Assembly: GCA_026770585.1 (NCBI GenBank)
Contig: MU647304.1
Location: 12,459-22,657 of the forward strand
Direction: 5' to 3'
Length of the DNA: 10,199 bases
Source: Baffinella frigidus
Lineage: Eukaryota; Cryptophyceae; Cryptomonadales; Baffinellaceae
In this document: in pieces, positions 1-6,900 of the stretch
Layout: each line of letters begins with the position of its first letter
How positions within the stretch are numbered: the first letter of the stretch is position 1
Made by a program: the position numbers and the translations under genes
Notes under the pieces: generated by a model
Seen by the model: the letters and a program-made list of their open reading frames with translations, nothing else
The model's database searches: none
What the model was told of the DNA's origin: nothing

Positions 1-37
1 ACCGTACTCACACCTAAACACGTAGCCGGGAAGTACT

Positions 38-227
38 CTACTGCAAACCCCCAGGGGAAGTCTCAAAAGGTAGCGGATAGGATCCTGTCCGCTACCTTGG
101 AGCCATTTTCTCCTCAAAAGGCAATTTCTACCCCAGGACGTGACCAAAATTCGTCGAAAGGAAACCTATAAATACTTGTAGTGTCGTGTCCACAAAAAAT
201 GAGACTTCCCCTGCGGCTTTGCAGTAG
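38..227. mobile_element. Foldback element, CTACTGCAAA termini
   Basis: CTACTGCAAACCCCCAGGGG at 38 is mirrored by the right end (227), continuing into AAGTCTCA/TGAGACTT. TSD CT at 36-37 and 228-229. A near-perfect 28-bp palindrome around GGATCC lies at 69-96 (one mismatched pair). Confidence 0.85.
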
Positions 228-274
228 CTCACCCCTAAACACGTAGCCCTGAACACGTAGCCTTCCCCCAAAAG

Positions 275-345
275 GCGTAGCCGGGAAGCGTCCGGGTGGG
301 CGTTTCCAGAGGGGTCAACGTGCGAACGGGTGACCTCCAAACCCT
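275..345 (+). repeat. Diverged direct repeat, copy 1
   Basis: GCGTAGCCGGGAAGCGTCCG and GGCGTTTCCAGAGG and what follows match 1968-2038 with many substitutions. CACGTAGCC motifs recur at 20-28, 240-247 and 253-261. Confidence 0.75.
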
Positions 346-347
346 AC

Positions 348-543
348 CCACCCTGGAGGGGACTTGCGGCCAATCCCGAATAACCCTTGATCGCAAAAGT
401 TGACATGCTTTATACCACTAAAATACATATTAGACCTTTTTGTACCAGATCCATTCATCACGGGGGCGCCACATTGTGGAGCCAACTCCAAGGGGAGTTG
501 ACTTGAGAATGCTCAAAATACCATAATGTTCCATCCAGGGTGG
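348..543. mobile_element. Foldback element, CCACCCTGGA termini
   Basis: CCACCCTGGAGGG at 348 is mirrored by CCATCCAGGGTGG ending at 543. TSD AC at 346-347 and 544-545. A small internal hairpin CAACTCC/GGAGTTG lies at 483-500. The arms are short, so this is a more decayed member. Confidence 0.75.
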
Positions 544-630
544 ACCACGGGTGAAATGCGCATGTCTCGGGGTAAGGGTTTGCGGTTTGGGGAGTAGAGT
601 GCAGGGGTTAGAGGTCCGCCGCCCGCCCTA

Positions 631-839
631 CCACTCGAGGCTAGAAATGGGACTATTTTACATGTGGGGTTGTAAATCTAGTACCAGTCACGCGCAGGCG
701 TGGTCACGTATCGGGCGGAATTCCGCCCGATACGTGACCAAACGCCCCCATTTGTGAGTAAATTACTACACACGTTTTTTTCTCTTCACTTGTACACGAA
801 TCCCTGTTTTAAAATAGTCACATCTCTAGCCTCGAGTGG
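631..839. mobile_element. Foldback element, CCACTCGAGG termini (copy A)
   Basis: About 30-bp terminal inverted repeats starting CCACTCGAGGCTAGAAATGG. TSD TA at 629-630 and 840-841. Inside, 701-740 is a perfect 40-bp palindrome whose half-site is TGGTCACGTATCGGGCGGAA. The motif AAATTACTACAC is at 760-771. Sister copy at 2060-2270. Confidence 0.93.
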
Positions 840-853
840 TACTACCGCCAGTA

Positions 854-1012
854 GCCCTGGGAGGTGGCTCAAATTGTGCTCTGCAACATAAATCCTAAAA
901 GTTGATTTTGGTACAAAATGAGTCAACTTAAATCGCAGAGACCCCAGATCTGGGGTCTCTGCAAGGTGAATCGAAAAGGTTCCAGGGCACTATTTGAGTC
1001 ACCTTCCAGGGC
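854..1012. mobile_element. Foldback element, GCCCTGG termini
   Basis: GCCCTGGGAGGTGGCTCAAA at 854 is mirrored, with one indel and mismatches, by TTTGAGTCACCTTCCAGGGC ending at 1012. TSD TA at 852-853 and 1013-1014. The centre is a perfect 28-bp palindrome at 935-962 (half-site GCAGAGACCCCAGA). Confidence 0.85.
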
Positions 1013-1107
1013 TAGTGGTTAGTGTCGGCCTGCCTCTGGGTCTCTAGCTCTCCTCTTCTCTCTAGTACCCGTCTGCTTCAATGTAAGTTAGTGGCGCCCC
1101 ATCTCTT

Positions 1108-1275
1108 CCACCAACCCTCACGTTCTGAGCAAATGCCTGAATTTGGCGGTACGAAATGCCCTTGCAGGCCGCCGGATTCCGGCGTCACTTATTTTTAAAA
1201 CTCCAAAAGCAGGGTGTTCAGAGTTTTAAAAGTGCTACGTAATTTCCCAAGTGCTCAAACCGTGAGGGCTGGTGG
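1108..1275. mobile_element. Foldback element, CCACCAACCCTCAC termini
   Basis: CCACCAACCCTCACGTTCTG at 1108 is mirrored by GTGAGGGCTGGTGG ending at 1275. TSD TT at 1106-1107 and 1276-1277. Inner paired arms TTTTTAAAACTC/GAGTTTTAAAA and a short palindrome CGCCGGATTCCGGCG at 1170-1184. Same termini as the element in intron 5 at 8427. Confidence 0.88.
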
Positions 1276-1297
1276 TTCCTGCCAGGCGCGCGGAGGG

Positions 1298-1444
1298 GTA
1301 CTTATCCGGGGAAACCTATTTTCCTTTCATTTGATGGCAACGAAAATTACTACACAAATCGTTCTTCATAGTAATATTAAAGCATTTGTGTAGTAATTTT
1401 CGTTGCCATCAAATAAAAGAAAATAAGTTTCCCCGGATAAGTAC
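1298..1444. mobile_element. Foldback element, GTACTTATCCGGGG termini
   Basis: Long arms (about 62 bp): GTACTTATCCGGGGAAACCT and GATGGCAACGAAAATTACTA are mirrored at 1383-1444. Flanks are GG on both sides (1296-1297, 1445-1446), a possible 2-bp duplication. AAATTACTACAC occurs in both arms. Confidence 0.85.
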
Positions 1445-1468
1445 GGGTGAGGGTTTATGTCTAGGGTT

Positions 1469-1738
1469 CCACGCCAGATTCTTGGAAGCGGTTGCCAAAA
1501 GTCCATTTCCCCTCAAGGAAGTGGTTTTCAAAAGTTAACAAACACCACCTGTGGTGTTTTAAAAATTCAACCCCCGCATCCGATCTATTGTGGAAACACT
1601 TTCGATTTAAAAAACTGGATTTCGATGAAAATTACTACACGTTTGCTTCAATATTACTAGTAAAAATCGTTCTGTGTAGTAAACTTCATTACCGAAGTTT
1701 TTTAAATTAAAAGTGTTTCCATATGAAATCTGGAGTGG
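1469..1738. mobile_element. Foldback element, CCACGCCAG termini, with a nested element
   Basis: Starts CCACGCCAGATTCTTGGAAG and ends CTGGAGTGG at 1738; TSD TT at 1467-1468 and 1739-1740. The first 115 bases match 9693-9807 closely. It is longer than that copy because a second inverted repeat (1591-1721) is inserted near its right end. Confidence 0.85.
1591..1721. mobile_element. Inverted-repeat element nested in the 1469 element
   Basis: TGGAAACACTTTCGATTTAA at 1591 is mirrored by TTAAATTAAAAGTGTTTCCA ending at 1721. Contains AAATTACTACAC at 1629-1640. The flanks (TG and TA) give no clean duplication. Confidence 0.75.
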
Positions 1739-1797
1739 TTTAGGCGCCGCCGGCACCTCCCCATCTCTGTCAGCGTTTTTTCCCGGAGGTGTTAATA

Positions 1798-1943
1798 GGG
1801 TAACGGACCAAAAAAGGGGTAGTTAGGCCTACGGTATTACCTACGGTAGGCAGTAGGGTTTTTCGTAGGAGCCCCCCTAGGCCCCTACGGCCTACCGTAG
1901 TCAATACGGTAGGCCTAACTACCCCATTTTTGGTCCGTTAGCC
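1798..1943. mobile_element. Foldback element, GGGTAACGGACC termini
   Basis: GGGTAACGGACCAAAAAAGG at 1798 and TAGTTAGGCCTACGGTATT are mirrored by AATACGGTAGGCCTAACTA and CCGTTAGCC ending at 1943. TSD TA at 1796-1797 and 1944-1945. The interior repeats CTACGGTA/TACCGTAG. Confidence 0.88.
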
Positions 1944-1967
1944 TATGAGTGTGCACGGGTGAACTGC

Positions 1968-2038
1968 GCGTAGCCAGGAAGCGTTCGTGTGAGCGTTTCC
2001 AGAGGTTTGAACGTGTGAACGTGTGAACTCTGAACCAT
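1968..2038 (+). repeat. Diverged direct repeat, copy 2
   Basis: GCGTAGCCAGGAAGCGTTCG and GAGCGTTTCCAGAGG match 275-345. GAACGTGTGAACGTGTGAAC is a small internal tandem. Confidence 0.75.
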
Positions 2039-2059
2039 GAACCATAAACCACGGGCGAA

Positions 2060-2270
2060 CCACTCGAGGCTAGAAATGGGACTATTTTAAATGTGGGGTC
2101 GTTAAATTTGGTACCAGTCACGGGCAGCCGTGGTCATGTAACGGGCGGAATTCCACCCGATACGTGATCAAATGCCCCCATTTCTGTGAAAATTACTACA
2201 CACCTTTTTTTCTTCTTCACTTGTATACGAATCCCTGTTTTGAAAAAGTCACTTTCCTAGCCTCGAGTGG
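2060..2270. mobile_element. Foldback element, CCACTCGAGG termini (copy B)
   Basis: Sister of 631-839 along its full length, with the same termini; TSD AA at 2058-2059 and 2271-2272. The central palindrome (2131-2170) has decayed by a few mismatches. AAATTACTACAC at 2190-2201. Confidence 0.92.
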
Positions 2271-2351
2271 AAATACGCGGGGTAGAGCGGGGGCTCGAAA
2301 AACCTCTGAAGCTTTTCAGTCTGGTGTCTCAGAAATCCGAATGAAGCGCGC

Positions 2352-2352
2352 C

Positions 2353-2398
<46 letters not shown>

Positions 2399-2429
2399 AC
2401 CTCCAACCCTCAACCTCCAACCCTCAACC
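2352..2429 (+). repeat. Telomere-like variant array, CCCTCAA
   Basis: About ten CCCTCAA units, the last few as CCTCCAACCCTCAA. On the minus strand this is TTGAGGG. It lies directly next to copy 3 of the coiled-coil gene end. Shorter G-rich telomere-like stretches (GGTTCAGGGTTTGG type) abut the other copies at 2600-2620, 2812-2832 and 2946-2966. Confidence 0.93.
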
Positions 2430-2433
2430 ACGG

Positions 2434-2514
2434 GAGAAGCGCGCTCAGGAATGGGCTTCAACGAGCCCCCCTTCGATTCTTGGAACCAGCTCCTCGGCCA
2501 TATCGGCACAGGGA
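2434..2514 (-). pseudogene. Copy 3 of the coiled-coil gene 3' end
   Basis: Reads DMAEELVPRIEGGLVEAHS with TGA (2445-2447) in place of TAA. Shares CAGGGAAATGCCTTCCA on its far side with copy 2, so copies 2 and 3 are the closest pair. 186 bases from copy 2. Confidence 0.87.
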
Positions 2515-2620
2515 AATGCCTTCCATGCCCTCACCCCTACCCCTAAACCGTTAAGAAATGACTTGATGCCCTCAATCCAGGGTTCAGGATTTTTGGTTCT
2601 TGGTTCAGGGTTCAGGGTTT

Positions 2621-2700
2621 CGAAAGGCGCTTACGAGTGGGCCTCGACGAGCCCCCCTTCGATTCTTGGAATCAACTCCTCGGCCATATCGGCACAGGGA
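2621..2700 (-). pseudogene. Copy 2 of the coiled-coil gene 3' end
   Basis: Reads DMAEELIPRIEGGLVEAHS with TAA at 2631-2633. The upstream context CCTGTGCCGATATGGCC is shared with copy 3. 210 bases from copy 1. Confidence 0.88.
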
Positions 2701-2830
2701 AATGCCTTCCACACCCTAAACCCGAAACCGTAAACAGTGAACCCCCCCCCAGCGCCTCGACCCGCGCCACCCGACCCTAAACCCTAAACCATGCCTCGCG
2801 TGCGCCTCCCTGGTTCACGGTTCAGGGTTT

Positions 2831-2910
2831 GGAAGCGCGCTTACGAGTGGGCCTCGACGGGCTCCCCTTCTATTCTTGGAATCAACTCCTCCGCCAGATC
2901 GGCGCAGGGA
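2831..2910 (-). pseudogene. Copy 1 of the coiled-coil gene 3' end
   Basis: Minus-strand codons read DLAEELIPRIEGEPVEAHS followed by TAA at 2841-2843; one Leu-to-Pro change relative to the gene. GCGCGCTTCCAAACC follows the stop, as in the parent. It lies 134 bases from the parent stop. Confidence 0.88.
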
Positions 2911-2974
2911 AAAGATTTTTTCAAATCGCGCGCCCCCCCCTCCCTGGTTCACGGTTCGGGGTTTGGAAGCGCGC

Positions 2975-3709
2975 TTACGAGTGGGCCTCGACGAGCTCGC
3001 CTTCGATTCTTGGAATCAACTCCTCTGCGAGATCCTGCATCGCCCCCCGCTTCTCCTCGTCCAACTCGCGCCGCAACCTCAGCTCCAGGGCGCGGGCATC
3101 CGCCTCCGCCCGCGTCCGGCACTCCTCCCGCAGCTCGCTCTCCCGCGTGAGGAACTCCTCCTCCAGCTCCTCCTGCCGCTGGCGAGCCGCCTCCTGTGCT
3201 CCCTCCCGCGCGGCTTCCGCCTCGCTCAGCGCCTGCTCGGCGTTGTCCGCGGCCTCCTCCCGCTGCTGGAGCGTCGCGATGTGCAGCTCCTGCAGGTGCG
3301 CTTCGTGCGCCGTGCGGAGAGCTGCAGCCTCCTGCGCGTGCGCGGCGCGCTCGCTTGCCAGCTGTTCCTTGTGCCGGTCCCGCTCTGAGTGGTGGTGGAT
3401 CAGGAGCCGGTCCAGATGCAGTTGTAGCTCCTTGAAGTCTGCGTCGAGCAGATTTTGCAGCCCCGGGTGCGGGGTGAGCCGCCCGAGGATGATCCGCCGA
3501 AGGTCCGAAATCGAGCCATGCAGCGCATCGAATACCTCGACGTCCAGCTGCTCGGCCGCCTTCGCCGCCGCATTCCCGCCCCCTGCTGGTTCAGGACGAG
3601 CTCTTCCAGCGGACGACGCGGCTCCGCGCTCTCCCGACGTAATGTCGAGGCGGCGGACGCGGCTCTTGGCCTCTTCGTACTCCGCCTGCGAGAACGTCGC
3701 GGACGGCAT
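2975..3709 (-). CDS. Acidic coiled-coil protein of unknown function
   Basis: An open frame of 244 residues from ATG 3709 (GCG-ATG context) to TAA 2975. Frame-extending starts upstream would need a non-ATG codon, so 3709 is preferred. Residues 1-55: a charged N terminus and a low-complexity Ala/Gly/Pro stretch. Residues 55-100: a likely helical globular part (VFDALHGSISDLRRIILGRL). Residues about 100-235: nearly uninterrupted Glu/Ala/Arg/Gln-rich heptads without Pro, a long coiled coil, with a His run (HHH) at 105-107. No signal peptide, membrane segment or catalytic motif is seen. I do not recognise a family; a structural or scaffold role would be a guess. It is divergent to NIP7. The last 20 codons (DLAEELIPRIEGELVEAHS plus stop) are repeated three times downstream. 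The opposite strand is also open but reads as Ser/Arg/Cys-rich low complexity, as expected for antisense of a coiled coil. The gene could have more exons on either side. Confidence 0.75.
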   Translation of the reverse strand: MPSATFSQAEYEEAKSRVRRLDITSGERGAASSAGRARPEPAGGGNAAAKAAEQLDVEVFDALHGSISDLRRIILGRLTPHPGLQNLLDADFKELQLHLDRLLIHHHSERDRHKEQLASERAAHAQEAAALRTAHEAHLQELHIATLQQREEAADNAEQALSEAEAAREGAQEAARQRQEELEEEFLTRESELREECRTRAEADARALELRLRRELDEEKRGAMQDLAEELIPRIEGELVEAHS

Positions 3710-3929
3710 CGCCTTGCCGCGTTCTTGTCTGAAAGAACGACGTGAGCAAGGCAAGAACCCGGACACCCACGAACGAGGGTGCGTTTGAACATTTCACCGT
3801 AAGTAAACTCTTGAAAGAGTAGTTCACTTAAGATAAAATGTGAGTGCCGAGAACAACTTTGAGAAGTCATTTCCAGCGCACGTGAAAATTTACGGGCGAG
3901 GACACTTCGCTTGAAGGGGAACTGCAAGG
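3710..3929. promoter_or_regulatory. Compact divergent promoter region between the coiled-coil gene and NIP7
   Basis: The two start codons face away from each other 220 bp apart, with no repeat element between, so this must hold both promoters and 5' UTRs (inference). A weak TATA-like GATAAAAT lies at 3832-3839, about 90 bases before the NIP7 ATG. On the minus strand gttctttcag, ending at 3729, resembles a splice acceptor, so the coiled-coil gene may have a 5' UTR intron or a further upstream exon. Confidence 0.55.
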
Positions 3930-3985
3930 ATGCGGCCGCTTACCGAGGATGAGACCAAGATCTTCTTCGAGAAGCTCTCCAGCTA
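3930..3985 (+). CDS. NIP7: NIP7 exon 1
   Basis: Codes for [18 protein letters not shown] and the first two bases of a Tyr codon. The donor is CTA|gtgcgt at 3986. Exon 2 supplies the C that completes TAC (Tyr), restoring the family motif FEKLxxYIG. The ATG has A at -3 (aAGG-ATG context), and no better start exists upstream in frame. Confidence 0.95.
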
Positions 3986-6900
3986 GTGCGTGCCTCTCCC
4001 CGGGATCCCACGCACTCACCAGTTCCGCTTCTGGGGGACCTCTGGGAACCAGCTCAGGGACAACTCTCAGCAGCAGGAACCCTCGTAGGACCCGCCAGTG
4101 GAGTGTGAATCTACGGCGATGCGGGAATCGTCGAGCTTCTATTGTCCCGCAGCGTAGGCTGGTTGCATGGGGCGTCTCTGGAGCAGCATACTTCAGTCGT
4201 CTGCTTGCAGAACAAAGAGAAATCCTGGATCCTGCTCTGGCCCGCCAGTCCACTCAAAGTTTCTCGCGCTGTTTCAGAGGACCTCTTGCCCGGATGTTAC
4301 GGAGAGTTTGTCGTGGTAAGGAGATTTTTCCGTTTTGTCGCCCCTCTCTCTCCAAACGTAGCCAAGCCTTTGGCAACGTGCATCTGGACAGCGGGGCTCG
4401 GGCACAGCAGACAGGAGGGCGTGGCGTGGCGGGCGAGGCCTGTAGTTTCCGGACGGGCGGAGCAAGAACGGAGCATGACGATGCGTCGACGCCCCCCCTC
4501 CCTCCCTGACGCCCCCCCCCCCCCCGATGAGCAGCATCGGGCGCAACATTAAGCACCTGATCGACCGGCCGGATGAGGAGTATTGCTTCCGGCTCCACAA
4601 GGAGCGGGTGTACTATATGAGCCAGTCGCTGTGCCGCCGCGCGGCGCACGCTGAGCGGTGCACGCCCCCACCCTCTCCTCCTCAATTCACCCGTGCGGAC
4701 CACCTACCCTCTGTGCCGGCCTTCGGAGCTGATGGCTGCACCCTACACAATCCCCCGAGCCCTCAGCCATAAACCCTAAACCCTGAAGCCTGAACCCTGA
4801 ACCCTGAACCCTGAACCCTGAACCCTGAACCCTGAACCCTGAACCCTGAACCCTGAACCCTACACCCGAAGCCCGAAGCCCTAAACCTCAAACCCCAAAC
4901 CCTAAACTCCAACCCCCAAACCCTAAACCCTAAACCCTAAACCCTAAATAAACCCCAAAACTCGAAACCCAAAACCCCACACCCTAAACCCCAAACCCAA
5001 ACCCCGAAACCCGAAACCAGGTCACTGCTGGTGCACCTGGGAACGTGCTTCGGCAAGTTCACAAAGTCGATGAAGTTCAAACTCCAAGTCACCTGCCTCG
5101 ACTTCCTCGCCCAGTACCCCTCCCTCCCTCCTTTTTTATTTCGGGTTTGGGGTTCAGGGTTCAGGGTTTAGAAGTTCAAACTCCAAGTCACCTGCCTTAA
5201 CTTCCTCGCCCAGTAACAACCCCAATCCCGAAACCCTAAATCCTGAACCCTAAACCCCGGACTCCACCCTCCCACCTTTGACCCTCAAGAGAGATAGAGT
5301 CACGGTACTGGAAAATTACAGCGGAGTGGGACTACAGAAAACCCCAACCACAGAGCCCGCAGCCCTGAAGGCTTGTAATCCTGAGGCGGGCGTACACAGC
5401 TACGTGGCTCCTCGCCCAGTATCTCCTCCTCCCGGCTTGGACCGACCCTTCAGTATTTGTTTCTCCCAGCTTTGACCCCCCACTCGTGAATGTTTGTCTC
5501 GCGGCTTTGACCCCAAGGTGTGGGGCAGGGTGGTGTGCCACTCCGCAGAGCGCTCTGCGGGAGGCGACGGGGATCGGTGGACGCTAATGTGACCCTGTTC
5601 CTTGGTGGATCCCCATGTGGGTAGTGGCAGTTTCTTGGGTAGGAAGGCGCTGGTGCAGACCCCAGATGCTTTCCTAACCTCGCCTCATTTCTGCGCCGTG
5701 CATTTCTCTGTCGAATAAAGGCAATAAGTGTCAATAGGTACCAAGGGTGGTGAGTGAGCCTACGGGGAGGGGGCTGACGCCTGGTGGTATGGGAGAGAGA
5801 AACGTGCGGTTATTTACGGGCCGATTTATTCACGGGTCGAAAACAACGTGGGCTGGGCTTTTTTTCTGGTTGATAATGAGGGGGCAGACGCCGGGAGGTG
5901 TCTGTAGCACCTCTTTGGGCTGACGCCGGGTGGTGTGGGCCGATACGCCGTTGGTAATAACAAGGGTCTCTCTCTCTCTCTCGCAGACAACCGCGCACGT
6001 TATTCACGGATCGAAACCAACGTGTGCAGATACGTCAACTATTTTGACCATTTTTGCACATTTTTTTTATGTGCAGATACGCCAAGTACAAGGTGTGGGT
6101 GAAGCCGTCGTCGGAGCTCTCCTTCCTCTACGGAAACAACGTCCTCAAAGCAGGTCCATTCCACAGCCAAAAAGTTATTCTTCCATAGCATTTTCCATGA
6201 TGAGATTTATTGGATATTCAGTCCCACCCTGCCCCCCTCACCACACGAGGCTATCCATGCGAACAGATTCATAAGTTAATTATTGGATTATTGCCCAGGA
6301 AACACGCCACAAGTCAGCATTTGATCACGTTTGCGTACGGACATCCGTACGGAAACGTGATCATTTCCCCACAAATTTTAAATTGTCCTTTTATTCTGTT
6401 CGCATGGATAGCCTCGTGTGGCACCGCGGTGCACCGCGATGCGATTCATTGATTTCCTGCATGTTACACCACACGGTGGACTAAGAACCTTTCATCAAAA
6501 GTCAACTCACCTGAAGACAATTAACTTCAAAGTTTTTCTATGCAAATTGGTCACGTAACACCCCGGAATCAAGGGTCAACGAACCCCTCGAAGCCCACCG
6601 TGTGGGTCCCGGGTATCCTCAAGACCAATTTTGATGTGTATCATTTTCATCCCAACCCCTCCCAAGTGTCCCTGGAAACTTCCCCCCCCTACCCTCGCAT
6701 GCACAGGTCACAGTCAAGGCAGTCACCTCGGACAGTTGGCTTCGGCGTCCGCGTGACCGGTCACGCGGGCGCTCAAGAGCCTGCCGGCGGGGCTGTTCCA
6801 CGTAGGGGTGACCTGTGCATGCGAGGGTGGGGGGGAAGTTTCCCGGGACACCTCTCTCGCGTGGCGCAGGCCTGGGGTGGGTCACGGAGAAACACGGTCT

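Larger units (their letters stand above)
1..2350. other. Gene-free region built of foldback elements
   Basis: I see no supported gene on either strand. Open frames here are short and cross element boundaries. About 1500 of 2350 bases lie in the inverted-repeat elements listed separately; the rest is short spacer sequence and a diverged direct repeat (275-345 and 1968-2038). Confidence 0.8.
5114..6076 (+). other. NIP7 intron 3 (963 bp)
   Basis: GT-AG intron. It contains a donor-side copy of exon 3, short telomere-like stretches (5144-5170 G-rich, 5222-5262 C-rich), a degenerate tandem duplication around 5440-5512 (unit containing CGGCTTTGACCCC), a perfect palindrome at 5543-5560, and duplicated segments near 5772, 5887 and 5920 (GACGCCGGGTGGT type). 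A CT run lies at 5967-5984. Just before exon 4 there is a decayed extra copy of the acceptor. Confidence 0.85.

Noticed and set aside
2164-2733. Plus-strand open frame of 189 codons with NPQPSTL repeats
   Set aside because: The repeats are translated CCCTCAA telomere-like units, and the rest crosses a foldback and the antisense of exon copies.
2829-3788. Long plus-strand open frame (319 codons) opposite the coiled-coil gene
   Set aside because: It is Ser/Arg/Cys-rich low complexity, the expected antisense of Glu/Ala/Arg heptads, and runs on into the promoter region. The minus-strand reading has a proper coiled-coil pattern.
3949-4703. Several overlapping open frames in and across NIP7 intron 1 and exon 2
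   Set aside because: They are shadow frames in G+C-rich DNA. Only the frame giving the NIP7 peptide is conserved.
4764-5018. A chromosome end (true telomere)
   Set aside because: The array is degenerate, lies between two exons of one gene and is followed by 5 kb of further sequence.
5272-6274. Open frames of 65-114 codons in intron 3 and exon 4
   Set aside because: No recognisable domain, frames run across repeats, and the one crossing exon 4 is not in the NIP7 frame.
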